Source: Bacillota bacterium (GTDB lineage: Bacteria > Bacillota > Sulfobacillia > JAJZYS01 > JAJZLH01). From it: a stretch of DNA of 64,000 bases. Location of the stretch: assembly GCA_021850485.1 (NCBI GenBank), contig JAJZLY010000008.1, positions 209,879-273,878 on the forward strand, written 5' to 3'. Below the pieces are notes generated by a model. The model saw nothing but the letters and a program-made list of their open reading frames with translations. It was not told where the DNA came from and searched no databases. The first letter of the stretch is position 1. Each line of letters begins with the position of its first letter. This document shows, in pieces, positions 18,092 through 28,055 of this stretch. The position numbers were made by a program, and so were the translations under genes.

Positions 18092-20307
18092 GCCAACTCC
18101 TCCCGCTTGGGCACCCGGATGGTGAGGGTGACGCCGTCTGCAGACGCCACCTGAAAGTGGCCACCCAGGGCCTCCACCCGCTCGCGCATAAAGGCGATGC
18201 CGTGTCCTTGCTCCGCCCTGGAGGGATCCAGCCCGCGGCCGTTGTCGTGCACCGTCAGCACCAGGTCCTCGCCCTGCTCTTTGAGCGTAACCTGCACCCG
18301 GTCGGCCTGGGCATGCTTTCTGACGTTCTCCAACGCCTCCTGCAGCACCCGCATCAGGGCAAAGGCGCGATCCGGCTGCATGTCGGCCGGCTCCAAGTGC
18401 GAGTCCACGCTCACCGCCCAGATATTGCTCCAGCGGCGCAGCACGTCGGCCAACAGTTGATCAACGGTGGTCCCGGCCATCAGGTCCGGCCGTAAGTTGA
18501 GCACCGAGCGGCGGGCCTCCTCCAAGCCCTGAGTGGCCAGCTCCAAGGCGGCTTCGCGGTGTCTGACCGACTCATCCCCCTGATCCGACTGCACGTTTCG
18601 CAGGTGCAAGATGATGCCCAAAAACGCCTGGGCCAAGGTGTCATGGATCTCCCGGGAAAGCCGGCTTCGCTCCTCCACCACCGCCTGCTGGCGGACTTCC
18701 CCTTGGCGCTCTTCTTCCAGGGCAAAAAGCCGCCGGTTTTCCAAGGCGGCACCCAGCTCAGCTGCTACCGCTGGCAAGATGCCCAGTTCATCCACGCCCT
18801 GCACCGCCACGTACAGGCGGTCGGCGCCGGTGGGTAGGCGGGCATGGGCGAAGCCGGGCGCTGGATGGCCGGTGACAGCGGCCGCCTGGTAGCCGAGTTC
18901 ACCTAAGGCCCGGCTTGCCTCGTTGAACAGGGCGTCTCGGTCCCGGATTGTCATCAGCCGCCTGCCCAGTCCGTTGACGGCAGCCAGGGCCTGGGTCTGG
19001 CGCTCCAGCTTGGTGGTGCGGGCGGCCACCTGTTCTTCTAGGTTGGTGGTCAGGGTTTGCACCCGATCTGCCATCTGGTTGAAGCCGCGGGCCAAAGGCG
19101 CCAGTTCGTCGCGGCGGCGCTCGTCAAAGCGCAGCGACATGTCCTGGCCAAAGGCTCGCACCCGCTCGCCAAAGCGCACCAGCTGGCGAAAGGTGCTGCG
19201 GGTGGCGAGCAACCCCAATGCCAAGAGCATCAGCGTCATCACCACCAAGGAGGTGGCGTAGGACTGAAAGCCCTTCAAGGTGGCGGCCCGGATCGAGTTG
19301 GCGATGCGCTGGGTGTCGCCCTTGACGCTGGCCGCCGGCAGCAGCGAGATGTCGGCCAGGCCGCTGGAGCCGATCGGGGTATAGGCAAGTAGCGTCGGCG
19401 TGGTGCCGAGCGTGGTCTCCAGGCTGCCGCCCACCCCTGCTTTCAAGGCAGTGCGCACCGGGGCCAGAGCGCTCAGCGTGGCCAGTGAGGCTTGGGCGAG
19501 CGGTGTGGTGGCGCCAGAGGTCTGCACCACCTGCCAGCCCGCAGTGTCGACCAACAGGTTAGAGGAGTTAGGGAGCGCCGGCGCCACTCCGACCAGAGCG
19601 CTGATCGGCACGTCCACCACCACCGTGCCATAGAAGGTGCCAGGCACCGCGATCGGCGTGATCAAGGACGCCACTTCTTGGCCGGTGAAGGGGCTGGGGT
19701 GCAGCCCAGTCCACTCCGGCAGGCCGCTCGGATCGTTTTGCGGCAAGGCCCGCCCGTAGTAATCCACGCTGAGCCGGGCATCGCCGATGCCGGCCGGCAC
19801 TCCGGGCTGGGCCGGGTAGGACCACGCCAGGCCGGTCTGGGCCACCACGGTCAGGCGAAAGGGGGTGGAGGCAGTGGGCTGGCTGGTCAAAAAGTCAGCG
19901 ATCGCCTGGTAGCGGTCATACTCGGCCACCGCCTGCGGGTTGATGCCAAGCCCCTGCGGCAGATAGAGCGCCATCTGGTCAGAGCGGATATAGTGCCAGC
20001 CGGCACCGCTAACAGGGGCCGGACCGTAGCGGCCGGTGTTGACCAAAAAGGCAGTGGTGGACAGATACTTGGCTGCTGTGAACGAAAGGCTCCTCGCATC
20101 TTGGATCAGTCCGTTAGCGGCGCTGGCGTCGCCCTCGAGCAGGGCCAAATTGCGAGCCAGGGTCTGGCGCTGAATGGCGGCCAAGGACGCCTGTTCGGCG
20201 GTGGCGGTGGCAGCCCGGTTTGATGCGTCAGCCCAGGCCGCCACCAGCAGGGCTGGCAAGATGGCTGCCAGCACGATCAGCAGGGCGACCCGGGCTCGCA
20301 GTGACAT
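18088..20307 (-). CDS. Sensor histidine kinase (NarX/HisKA_3 type) with extracytoplasmic dCache-like domain and HAMP
   Basis: EERSRLSREIHDTLAQAFLGIILHLRNV dimerisation box; LQEALENVRKHAQADRVQVTL, DNGRGLDPSRAEQGHGIAFMRERVEALGG; two TMs; 4-nt overlap with the regulator gene. Confidence 0.93.
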   Translation of the reverse strand: MSLRARVALLIVLAAILPALLVAAWADASNRAATATAEQASLAAIQRQTLARNLALLEGDASAANGLIQDARSLSFTAAKYLSTTAFLVNTGRYGPAPVSGAGWHYIRSDQMALYLPQGLGINPQAVAEYDRYQAIADFLTSQPTASTPFRLTVVAQTGLAWSYPAQPGVPAGIGDARLSVDYYGRALPQNDPSGLPEWTGLHPSPFTGQEVASLITPIAVPGTFYGTVVVDVPISALVGVAPALPNSSNLLVDTAGWQVVQTSGATTPLAQASLATLSALAPVRTALKAGVGGSLETTLGTTPTLLAYTPIGSSGLADISLLPAASVKGDTQRIANSIRAATLKGFQSYATSLVVMTLMLLALGLLATRSTFRQLVRFGERVRAFGQDMSLRFDERRRDELAPLARGFNQMADRVQTLTTNLEEQVAARTTKLERQTQALAAVNGLGRRLMTIRDRDALFNEASRALGELGYQAAAVTGHPAPGFAHARLPTGADRLYVAVQGVDELGILPAVAAELGAALENRRLFALEEERQGEVRQQAVVEERSRLSREIHDTLAQAFLGIILHLRNVQSDQGDESVRHREAALELATQGLEEARRSVLNLRPDLMAGTTVDQLLADVLRRWSNIWAVSVDSHLEPADMQPDRAFALMRVLQEALENVRKHAQADRVQVTLKEQGEDLVLTVHDNGRGLDPSRAEQGHGIAFMRERVEALGGHFQVASADGVTLTIRVPKREELA

Positions 20308-20308
20308 T

Positions 20309-21232
20309 CTAGGCGTGAGCCAGGGCCCGGTAGGTGATGGCGAGCCCTTCTTTGAGGCTGACCTGCGGCGCGTAGCCGAGGAGTTTCTTGGCCCGGGAGA
20401 TGTCGGCCTGCGAGTGCAAGATGTCTCCCACTCGTGCCGGGCCGTGCAGCGGCTTGAGATCGACGCCGGCGGCAGCCGCCAATTCCTTGGCCAGAGTCAA
20501 CACGGAAATGGCGTGGCCGACCGCCAAGTTCACCGGCTGGCCGTTCATCACCGCCGCATCCGCCCCGGCCGCCCGGAGCAACCCGTCGACCAGATCCGCC
20601 ACGTAGGTAAAATCGCGGGTTGCCTCGCCCGTACCCTCGATCTGGACCGGCAGGCCTGCCTTCAATCTGGCCACAAAGCGGGGGATGACTGAGCCGTAGA
20701 CTGCATCCAGAGGCTGACGCGGGCCATAGACGTTAAACGGCCGGATGGCCAGTCCAGTCATGCCAAACAGACGATGGTAGGCCTGCAGGTACATCTCACC
20801 GGCCAGCTTGTCGATGCCGTAAAAGCTCTCTGGCTTGGCACAGGCGTCTTCTTGTTGGACACCAGCGCTGTTGCCGTAGACGGCCGCTGACGAGACCACG
20901 ATCACTCTGGCCACGCCAGCCGCCCGACAGGCCTCCAAAACGCTGAGCACACCCTGGCCGTTCGCCCGGTGCACGGTCAGCGGCTGAGCGATGGAGCGCG
21001 GCACAGACGCCACCGCCGCCAGGTGAAAGACCAGGTCTGCGCCCGCAAAGACAGGCCCGATCACGTCTAAATCGGCCACCTCAGCCTCGATCAGCGCCAC
21101 ACCCGCCGGCACGTTTTCTCGCCTGCCGGTGGAGAGATCATCCACCACGGTGACCAGATCGCCTCTGGCTAAGAGCCGATCGACCAGGTGGGAGCCGATG
21201 AAGCCTGCGCCACCGGTCACAACGACGCGCAT
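20309..21232 (-). CDS. NAD-dependent epimerase/dehydratase (UDP-glucose/UDP-GlcNAc 4-epimerase type)
   Basis: MRVVVTGGAGFIGSHLVDRLL, FHLAAVASVPRSI, SSAAVYG, YGIDKLAGE, RPFNVYGPRQ. Confidence 0.9.
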   Translation of the reverse strand: MRVVVTGGAGFIGSHLVDRLLARGDLVTVVDDLSTGRRENVPAGVALIEAEVADLDVIGPVFAGADLVFHLAAVASVPRSIAQPLTVHRANGQGVLSVLEACRAAGVARVIVVSSAAVYGNSAGVQQEDACAKPESFYGIDKLAGEMYLQAYHRLFGMTGLAIRPFNVYGPRQPLDAVYGSVIPRFVARLKAGLPVQIEGTGEATRDFTYVADLVDGLLRAAGADAAVMNGQPVNLAVGHAISVLTLAKELAAAAGVDLKPLHGPARVGDILHSQADISRAKKLLGYAPQVSLKEGLAITYRALAHA

Positions 21233-21420
21233 CTAACCCCTCTTTTCCGAACTCTCAATCGTCTCTCAGGCCAAAACCCCGCACGCTGGCAGGAGGGTGG
21301 GTCTGTGGCGCCAAACACCATGGGGCTCGGGTGGCTTTCGATTCACGGTGCGGCGTTCCCTTTGGCGCAAGCCGGGGCGCCGTTTGCATTGTTTTGGCCG
21401 ACGCCAGAGGAGGCGACCGC

Positions 21421-22581
21421 GTGACCAGGCCCCGCTCCTACCTCTTGGAGGTGGACCTGATCCGGGCGATCACCATCGCCGGCGTGGTGGCGGTGCACGC
21501 CGTGGGCCTGATCGCTCTCTACCACTCGCCATCTGCTTTCGCCTTGTTCTTATCGGACGGCGTGTTGAACCTGCTGCACTACACCCGCGAGACCTTCATG
21601 TTCCTGACCGGTCTGGTGCTGGCCTTTCGCTACGGCGGCGGCCAGAAGATGGCGGTGGGAAGCTTCTGGCGGCGGCGGTTTGGACCGACGCTGATCCCCT
21701 ACCTATTGTGGACTGCCCTCTACGTCATCGCCATCGACCTGCCGCTTGGGGAGAGCGCCTGGGCCATGCTGTTGCACACGGCCCATGACGCCTTGATCGG
21801 CACCGGATCCTATCAGCTCTACTACATGCTGGTCACCTTTCAGTTCTATCTGCTCTTCCCGGTTGTGCTGTGGCTGTTTCGCTCCTTTCCCAAGGGCCAT
21901 CACTGGATCGTGGCGGGAGCCGCCCTCTTTGAGCTGGCTTGGCTGAGTGTGCTCGGCGACCCCCTGCTCTTATTTGCGAGCGCCCCGCCCGTGCTGGGCG
22001 CCTTCGTGCAAAGCCGCTTCGTGATCACCTATCTGCTCTACTTCACGCTGGGCACCTACGTCGGGTTGCACGTGGAAGAGGTGCTGGCCTGGCTGCGCCG
22101 CTTCGGCAGATGGGTGCTTTGGGCATCGGTCCTGACCACCTTGGGTTTTGCCCTGCACTACGTGTTGGCCGTAAAGGTCTCGCATTTCGCGCCGTCAGCT
22201 GCAGCCGCGGTGCTGCAGCCTTTGATGGTGCCCTATAGCCTGGGCATCGTCGCCATCTTGTACCTGATCGGGCTGCGCCTGATCGACCGACCCGGCATTA
22301 AGGTGCGCCCCTTTTTGGTGCGGGCTGTGCACAACTTTGCTGACGCCTCTTTTGGTGTCTACCTCTGTCACGCCTTCATCTTGGACTATCTGCTCAGGGC
22401 GGTCGTGCCGACGCTGACTTGGCCGATCGGGCTGACCATGGTCATGGTCTGGGCCGTGACCGTCGCTGGCTCCTATCTGGTCAGCCGGGCCCTGATGGCC
22501 ATTCCCTGGCTGGGCTGGACCGTCGGCAAGCCGCCCGGCCGGCGCTATCCTCTGCCTGCCGCATCGACCCCTGCCTCGTGA
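21421..22581 (+). CDS. Acyltransferase 3 family (OafA/YrhL-type) membrane protein
   Basis: SYLLEVDLIRAITIAGVVAVH, RETFMFLTGLVLAFRYGG, WRRRFGPTLIPYLLWTALY; GTG start at 21421 with GAGGAGG upstream preferred to the track start. Confidence 0.88.
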   Translation: MTRPRSYLLEVDLIRAITIAGVVAVHAVGLIALYHSPSAFALFLSDGVLNLLHYTRETFMFLTGLVLAFRYGGGQKMAVGSFWRRRFGPTLIPYLLWTALYVIAIDLPLGESAWAMLLHTAHDALIGTGSYQLYYMLVTFQFYLLFPVVLWLFRSFPKGHHWIVAGAALFELAWLSVLGDPLLLFASAPPVLGAFVQSRFVITYLLYFTLGTYVGLHVEEVLAWLRRFGRWVLWASVLTTLGFALHYVLAVKVSHFAPSAAAAVLQPLMVPYSLGIVAILYLIGLRLIDRPGIKVRPFLVRAVHNFADASFGVYLCHAFILDYLLRAVVPTLTWPIGLTMVMVWAVTVAGSYLVSRALMAIPWLGWTVGKPPGRRYPLPAASTPAS

Positions 22582-22690
22582 CTCTCAGCCAGTTCTCACC
22601 ACTTTCTTGCCCATCTATGCGTCATCCTTGCTATGGTCTGACTAGTAGCGATCGAGCCCAGGCTGATCGGCCCCCAGGAGGTGCGCGCTG

Positions 22691-24181
22691 ATGGTCCGGC
22701 CCAGTGTGTTCGGGCTCTTGGTCGGCCAGCACGGCCTGCGCCCCGACCAGGCGTTTTTGATCCGGGAGGAAGACGCCCTCACCCTCACCTACCGAGAAGT
22801 CCGGGCCCGGGTGGAGGCGCTATCTGCCATCTTCGCCGAACACGACCTTTCGGCCGGCGATCGTCTGATCGTGATCTTGCCAAACCGTCTGCTTTTCCCG
22901 CTGGTCTACCTGGCCGCCCTGGCCCAGGGGTTGGTGGTGGTGCCGGTCGGACCGGAGGTGTCCGGCCGCGAGCTATCGCGCCTGATCGACTTGGCGCTGC
23001 CGCAGGCGATTTTGATCGACGCCAGCTTGAAGCACACGCTGCGGCCCTCTCTCAGCCATGACCGCCAACTGGCCACCATCTCGCCGCTGGACAGCGAAGA
23101 GGCCTTGTTGTTTCGGGTCGGAGAGCATCAGGGAGCCTTTTCGGGAGCAGCTGAAGTGCTGTTCACCTCTGGCACCACCGGTGCCCCCAAGGCGGTGGCA
23201 CTGACCGAGCAACAGCTCTTGTTCACTGCCCGCCAGGTGGTGCAAGCGCACAGCCTGACCTCGGAAGATGTCTGCTACCTGCCACTTCCCCTTTACCACA
23301 TCAACGCTCAGGTGGTGGGAGTATTGGCCACCTTGGCCTCTGGCGGCCAACTGGTGATTGCCAGCGGCTTTAGCGCCAGCGGTTTTTGGCCCGCGATCGG
23401 CCGTTTTGCCGTGACCTGGGTGAACGCCGTGCCGCCGATCTTGGCCATCTTGGCCAAAGGGCCGCAACCAGCGGCGGCTCCGGCCTGCTTGCGCTTCGTG
23501 CGCTCGGCTTCTGCCCCCCTGCCAGTGTCGGTGCTACGGGCCTTTGAGGAGGCCTTTTCAGTGCCGGTGATCGAGACCTACGGATTGACCGAGGCGGCCA
23601 GTCAGGTGGCGGCCAACCCGCTCTTAGACGGCGCCAGGAAGCCGGGGTCGGTCGGGATCGGCCGCGGCGTGATGATCCGGATCTTGGGCGAGCGGGGCGA
23701 GGCCTTGCCTACCGGCGCGGTGGGCGAGGTGGCGGTCAGCGGTCCGGGTGTGATTCACGGCTACGCCCACGGCGAAAACCGCAGTTTTTTGGGGGATTGG
23801 TTTTTGACCGGGGACCTCGGCCGTCTGGACGAAGACGGCTATCTCTTTTTGACCGGCAGAAAGTCCGAGCTGATCAACCGGGGCGGGCAAAAAGTGTCCC
23901 CCCGCGAGGTGGAAGAGGTGCTACTCGACCACCCGTTGGTCCAAGACGTGGCGGTGGCGGGGACGCCGGATCCGATCTTGGGCGAGCAGGTGACGGCCTG
24001 GCTGGTCTTGGTCAGCGGAACGGATCCGGCAGAGGCCGCGGTGGCGCTACGTGATCACGCCGAGCGGCACCTGTCGCCGTTTAAGCGACCGGAGAGCTAT
24101 CGGTTCGTTCAGGCACTGCCCAAGGGGTCAACCGGCAAGGTGCAACGCCACCTGCTTTCTGCAGAACAAGGACCGGACTAG
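22691..24181 (+). CDS. AMP-dependent synthetase/ligase (acyl-CoA synthetase family)
   Basis: LFTSGTTGAPKAVALTEQQ, ETYGLTEAASQVAANPL, GDWFLTGDLGRLDEDGYLFLTGRKSELINRGGQKVSPREVEEVLL, KGSTGKVQR; RBS AGGAGGTG before the ATG. Confidence 0.93.
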   Translation: MVRPSVFGLLVGQHGLRPDQAFLIREEDALTLTYREVRARVEALSAIFAEHDLSAGDRLIVILPNRLLFPLVYLAALAQGLVVVPVGPEVSGRELSRLIDLALPQAILIDASLKHTLRPSLSHDRQLATISPLDSEEALLFRVGEHQGAFSGAAEVLFTSGTTGAPKAVALTEQQLLFTARQVVQAHSLTSEDVCYLPLPLYHINAQVVGVLATLASGGQLVIASGFSASGFWPAIGRFAVTWVNAVPPILAILAKGPQPAAAPACLRFVRSASAPLPVSVLRAFEEAFSVPVIETYGLTEAASQVAANPLLDGARKPGSVGIGRGVMIRILGERGEALPTGAVGEVAVSGPGVIHGYAHGENRSFLGDWFLTGDLGRLDEDGYLFLTGRKSELINRGGQKVSPREVEEVLLDHPLVQDVAVAGTPDPILGEQVTAWLVLVSGTDPAEAAVALRDHAERHLSPFKRPESYRFVQALPKGSTGKVQRHLLSAEQGPD

Positions 24182-24440
24182 CGCAATGGCCGCTACGGCG
24201 CAGGCGAGGGACGAGTCTACATCTGAAGGTGCCTTGGTCGAGTTGGTTGCTCCTTGTGCATTCGTGCCCCCATCTCCATGAAAACCGCGTCCGGAATCTC
24301 CTCCTTCTGAGCTTGGCGGAAACACTCCGGGGGGCATCCATCAGGGAATGTCTTGTTTGTGATCTTGCTGTTGACAAATATGGTATTCTCTTAGTGCAGG
24401 CCTTTGCGAGAGCCTGGAACGTCACCTTCACCGGTGGCAG

Positions 24441-24454
24441 CGTGCTTAAGCACG
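24441..24454. repeat. Perfect 14-bp palindrome CGTGCTTAAGCACG
   Basis: Read directly; lies downstream of the DUF3800 gene on the minus strand. Confidence 0.6.
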
Positions 24455-24492
24455 TGGGCTCGTTCCACTCGGGGCCTGTTTTCGCGCGTTTT

Positions 24493-25263
24493 TTACAGAC
24501 TCTTGATCCACGCATACTCTGCAGAGTGGACCACGTCGTGAGGGAAGACCTTGAAACCGTAGCCAGCTACTTTCCCGTTGCCCCGAGATCGATAGAACTT
24601 CATGTGCAGCGTATCGACGTATGAGCGTTCGGCAAACCCATACCGGTGCGGCTCCAACGCCGCGAAGGCCGCACCTGCACAGGCGTCAGCCACCTGGAGC
24701 ATTTTCCGTTGGTTCCGCGGAACTGTTCGAAAGTGGCGGAAGACGTCACGAAGCTGGTTGTCAGCCGTCGCCTGAACTTCCCGGATATATGCCTCTAGCT
24801 GCTGATACGAGATGGTGGCGCGATTCTCGAATACCAAGTCTACCTCGCCACCGGCATCATCCACGCACCATGAGACCCGCTCCAGCAAATAACGGGTGGT
24901 GTAGTGATAGAGAGCGGGCGGGCTCTGCAGGTAGGGCTTGTGTAGGGACGGTTTGTGGACAGCCACGCAGAAGATGGTCAGCGGTTCTCTGGCAATTTCA
25001 TCCATGATCACGCGACGCTGTTCGTGTCTTCGCCTATCTTTCCAGTGTAACGGTCGGCTGGGCTTCAGATCCAGCCTCGAGTTAATCCGGTCAACCGCCC
25101 CAGATATCTCCAGGTCATGCATCGACTCAACGAGCACGGCAGCCATCACAAACCAGCGGCTTGAATGTCCTCGGTCTCCCCAGACGAATCCCTCGTCGCC
25201 GGATTCGTCGATGTAGCACCGAAACTGGAGGCGATCCCTGACTTTCATACCCGAGACCTTCAC
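24493..25263 (-). CDS. DUF3800 domain-containing protein
   Basis: FRCYIDESGDEGFVWGDRGHSSRWFVMAAVLVES...RPLHWKDRRRHEQRRVIMDEIA matches the DUF3800 signature YIDESGDxG. Confidence 0.85.
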   Translation of the reverse strand: MKVSGMKVRDRLQFRCYIDESGDEGFVWGDRGHSSRWFVMAAVLVESMHDLEISGAVDRINSRLDLKPSRPLHWKDRRRHEQRRVIMDEIAREPLTIFCVAVHKPSLHKPYLQSPPALYHYTTRYLLERVSWCVDDAGGEVDLVFENRATISYQQLEAYIREVQATADNQLRDVFRHFRTVPRNQRKMLQVADACAGAAFAALEPHRYGFAERSYVDTLHMKFYRSRGNGKVAGYGFKVFPHDVVHSAEYAWIKSL

Positions 25264-25433
25264 TGTCTATTCTTCCCGTTCCTTCCTTTATTACCCTCCT
25301 CGCAGCGCCTTTTTTAAAGCTCATCGCTGCCGACGGCAGGACAGGCCCGCCGCCCTACTGTTCTTCGCTCATGGGGTGCCCGACCACTGGCTCGCTTCCT
25401 TGACATCATCGAGCCATCGGCCACGACCCTGCC

Positions 25434-25703
25434 TTACCGGTAGACGTCGTCCCGATGGCCAATCTCTACTACCAGGGCGCGGCGCACACCGTCTTGCAGA
25501 TCGCAGATCAGGCGATAGTCACCCACTCGATACCGCCAAAAGGCATCGCGCATCGGTCCGGTCAATGCCCGGCCGGTGTTGCGCGGATCCTCTTGGACCG
25601 CGACTCGCTCATCCATGAAGTCGAGGATGCGGTGCGCTGTCTGCGGGTCAAGCTTGTGCAATGTTCGCCTAGCGGACTCGGTGTACTCAATCCTCCATGC
25701 CAA
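25434..25703 (-). CDS. RelE/ParE-family toxin (type II TA)
   Basis: MAWRIEYTESARRTLHKLDPQTAHRILDFM...ALTGPMRDAFWRYRVGDYRLICDLQD...VVEIGHRDDVYR. Confidence 0.92.
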   Translation of the reverse strand: MAWRIEYTESARRTLHKLDPQTAHRILDFMDERVAVQEDPRNTGRALTGPMRDAFWRYRVGDYRLICDLQDGVRRALVVEIGHRDDVYR

Positions 25704-25914
25704 GGTCTTTCCTCACCTGCTCAGCGGAATAGACCTTCTCCTCACTCTTGCGCACTCGTTCCTTGGTGCTGGCGGCCAGATAGTAATCCTCCAGATCATC
25801 CAGGCCGTGCGTAACCAGTTCTCGTAGGTAATACGCCTTGGTGCGCCCGGTCAGTGCCGCCAGGTGGTCCAGGCGCTGTTCAGTCACGGGGTCGAGTCGA
25901 ACGGACGTCGGCAT
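25687..25914 (-). CDS. RHH/RelB-type antitoxin (DUF6290/CopG-like)
   Basis: PTSVRLDPVTEQRLDHLAALTGRTKAYYLRELVTHGLDDLEDYYLA; overlaps the toxin gene by 17 nt; RBS GAAGGAGG. Confidence 0.9.
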   Translation of the reverse strand: MPTSVRLDPVTEQRLDHLAALTGRTKAYYLRELVTHGLDDLEDYYLAASTKERVRKSEEKVYSAEQVRKDLGMED

Positions 25915-25928
25915 GTCGTCGCCTCCTT

Positions 25929-25942
25929 CGAATATCTGTATT
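25929..25942. promoter_or_regulatory. Candidate autoregulatory operator of the RHH/RelE-ParE operon
   Basis: Inverted repeat GAATA-tctg-TATTC 15 bp upstream of the antitoxin ATG; minus strand also shows repeated ATACAG-tga-ATACAG. Confidence 0.45.
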
Positions 25943-26167
25943 CACTGTATCATAAAGTCATCACGGTACGGCTCCATGGCAGGCGCGAAGGGCAACGCCG
26001 TAAGCGGTGCTCTGTGTGGTGTGCGGGAGTCAAGCTGGTAAGCCGCCGTCTTGAGCAGGGCAGAGGACGGGCCAGACGACAGGTACACCACTTTCCGTTT
26101 CTCCTAGGCGCATTTCAGCACAAGGGCGCAGTCCGTACGGTGTCGACCGTCTTCTCCCCGTGTCGCT

Positions 26168-26581
26168 TCAGACAGGGTGTGTTCCGAGTAGCGGATTGAT
26201 CACGACCACTCCCGGGATGAAATGGAAGTGTCGTACATTCAAGGTGAGCAGCGGGCAGTCGACAGTGAGGGCAGTGGCTGCAATGACCGCGTCGATCAGG
26301 CCCATACCATGGGAACGGCGGAATTGACGCAGCAATCGGCCAGCTTGGGTACAAATGGTCTGGTCTGCCGGGATGACGGCGAAGGCGGACATCAGGGCTT
26401 CGAGAACGGACTCACCGTCCGCATCCAATGTCTCTCCGGCGTACAGCTCTCCGGCACTGATCGCAGCGACGACGCCGCCCAGAGCTCCATGGGCAACCTG
26501 ATCGATGTAGCTGGTGCAGCGCGGATCCTCTGCGCGCAGGTGACAGATCAAGACCGACGTATCGAACAGCAAGGACGTCAC
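26168..26581 (-). CDS. vapC: PIN-domain ribonuclease toxin VapC family
   Basis: LLFDTSVLICHLRAEDP, AISAGELYAGE, GLIDAVIAATALTVDCPLLTLNVRHF: PIN acidic residues present. Confidence 0.92.
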   Translation of the reverse strand: MTSLLFDTSVLICHLRAEDPRCTSYIDQVAHGALGGVVAAISAGELYAGETLDADGESVLEALMSAFAVIPADQTICTQAGRLLRQFRRSHGMGLIDAVIAATALTVDCPLLTLNVRHFHFIPGVVVINPLLGTHPV

Positions 26582-26847
26582 GGTTCAAGGCCACGATCGG
26601 CTTCGCGGCGCAAGTCTGCCACATACTGCGCGCTGGCAGGATAGACGTCTTTCAGGCTTCCGGCCGCAGGCATGGCGATCGGCCAATCCAGCTCGGGCCG
26701 CTCGACGGAAAGGGTCATCTGGCGGGACTGCCCCGACCAATCGAAGATCAGGCGCGTTCCGGGCAACAGGCCAAGTCGTCTCCGGATCTCGGCTGGAATG
26801 ACGATTTGACCTTTGCTGGACAGGATCGTTGCGGTCTTCATGTCCAT
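26578..26847 (-). CDS. vapB: AbrB/MazE-type (VapB) antitoxin
   Basis: MDMKTATILSSKGQIVIPAEIRRRLGLLPGTRLIFDWSG swapped-hairpin AbrB motif; 4-nt overlap with vapC. Internal start of the longer track ORF. Confidence 0.9.
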   Translation of the reverse strand: MDMKTATILSSKGQIVIPAEIRRRLGLLPGTRLIFDWSGQSRQMTLSVERPELDWPIAMPAAGSLKDVYPASAQYVADLRREADRGLEP

Positions 26848-27161
26848 GCACCTCGAGTTCCGATGTCTTACATGGCTTACTATAGCAGAGCCAGGCGGTT
26901 GAGCCAAGCCTGCTGGGGCATCCATCCCCCCGTGGCTCAACGGGCAGTTGAGTCCGGACACGTGGGGCGTGCAACCGGTGCGGTTTGTAACTGACCCACC
27001 CGGACGCGGCCAACCACAGGCCTGGTGGGTTGTCACGGCCGCCTTTCTGAGCAGCACATCGGTCAAGCCCGCAATCGCCAGGCTGGGGAGCTGGTAGCCT
27101 CATGGTAGACTTCGCTCAGCAACTTGCAGTCGACCTTAGTTGCCAGAAGGTGGTGGTGGCC

Positions 27162-27566
27162 ATGGAATTGGGTAACGGAACGATCACCGAGATTGTCCGT
27201 CACCTCGAGGCCAATCTACACCCACAGGCGATCTATCTGTTCGGCTCAGCGGCCCGAGATGGTCTCCGCCAGGACAGTGACGTAGACGTTGGCGTGCTGA
27301 CAGCCAGTGCGCTCACGGGCAGCGAGCGGTATGTTCTAGCCGGCGAACTGGCCGACATCTGCCACCGGGATGTGGATGTGATCGATCTCCGTGCGACCAC
27401 CACCGTCTTACAGGCTCAAGTCGTGACCAGGGGTCGGCTGATCGCCGAGGAGGTTCCCTTGGAGAGAGCACTGTTCGAGATGCGGACACTGAAGGCGTAC
27501 GCCATGCTCTCAGAGGAGCGCAAGCCGATCACCGAGCGGATGGTGCGGGAGGGGACGCTTTTTTGA
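27162..27566 (+). CDS. MNT-type nucleotidyltransferase antitoxin (MntA family)
   Basis: FGSAARDGLRQDSDVDVGVL fits GS-X10-DXD exactly; start at the internal ATG 27162 (track ORF begins 27102). Confidence 0.88.
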   Translation: MELGNGTITEIVRHLEANLHPQAIYLFGSAARDGLRQDSDVDVGVLTASALTGSERYVLAGELADICHRDVDVIDLRATTTVLQAQVVTRGRLIAEEVPLERALFEMRTLKAYAMLSEERKPITERMVREGTLF

Positions 27567-27982
27567 CCGACGACATCTTGCTCAATAAGGCCCAGATCAT
27601 CAGGCGGAGCATCGGCCGGGTGGAAGAGGAGTATCAGGGAAAGCCGGAACACCTCAAAGACCTCACCCGGCAAGACTCCATCGTCTTGAACATGCAGCGG
27701 GCATGCGAGGCCGCGATCGACCTTTCCATGCACGCGGTAGCAGGGGGCAAGATGGGACTTCCCCAGAATAGCCGTGAGGCGTTTGAGATGCTGGCTGGCC
27801 ATGGCGTCATCGACCAAGAGCTGGCCCACAGCTTGAAGGCGATGGTGGGAGTTCGACATGTGGCGGTTCACAACGATCAGGCATTGGACCTCGGGATCTT
27901 GCAGGCGATCATCGAACAGCGCTTGGAGGACCTCAAGACGTTCGCCGATGTGTTGTTCCGCTCTGGACCGACGCAACGCTGA
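27563..27982 (+). CDS. HepT-like HEPN ribonuclease (DUF86) toxin
   Basis: LNMQRACEAAIDLSMHAV...GVRHVAVHNDQALD: R-X4-H catalytic motif retained; 4-nt overlap with the MNT gene. Confidence 0.88.
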   Translation: MTDDILLNKAQIIRRSIGRVEEEYQGKPEHLKDLTRQDSIVLNMQRACEAAIDLSMHAVAGGKMGLPQNSREAFEMLAGHGVIDQELAHSLKAMVGVRHVAVHNDQALDLGILQAIIEQRLEDLKTFADVLFRSGPTQR

Positions 27983-28055
27983 CGCTACCCGTAGGCAGTC
28001 AGCGTTCCCCTGTAACGGCGCGTCTCACCGGGCGAACGGCTGGTTCGGGCGGCAG

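Noticed and set aside
24371-24389. TTGACA ... TATTCT as a promoter
   Set aside because: The -35/-10 spacing is only about 7 bp and no convincing plus-strand gene follows.
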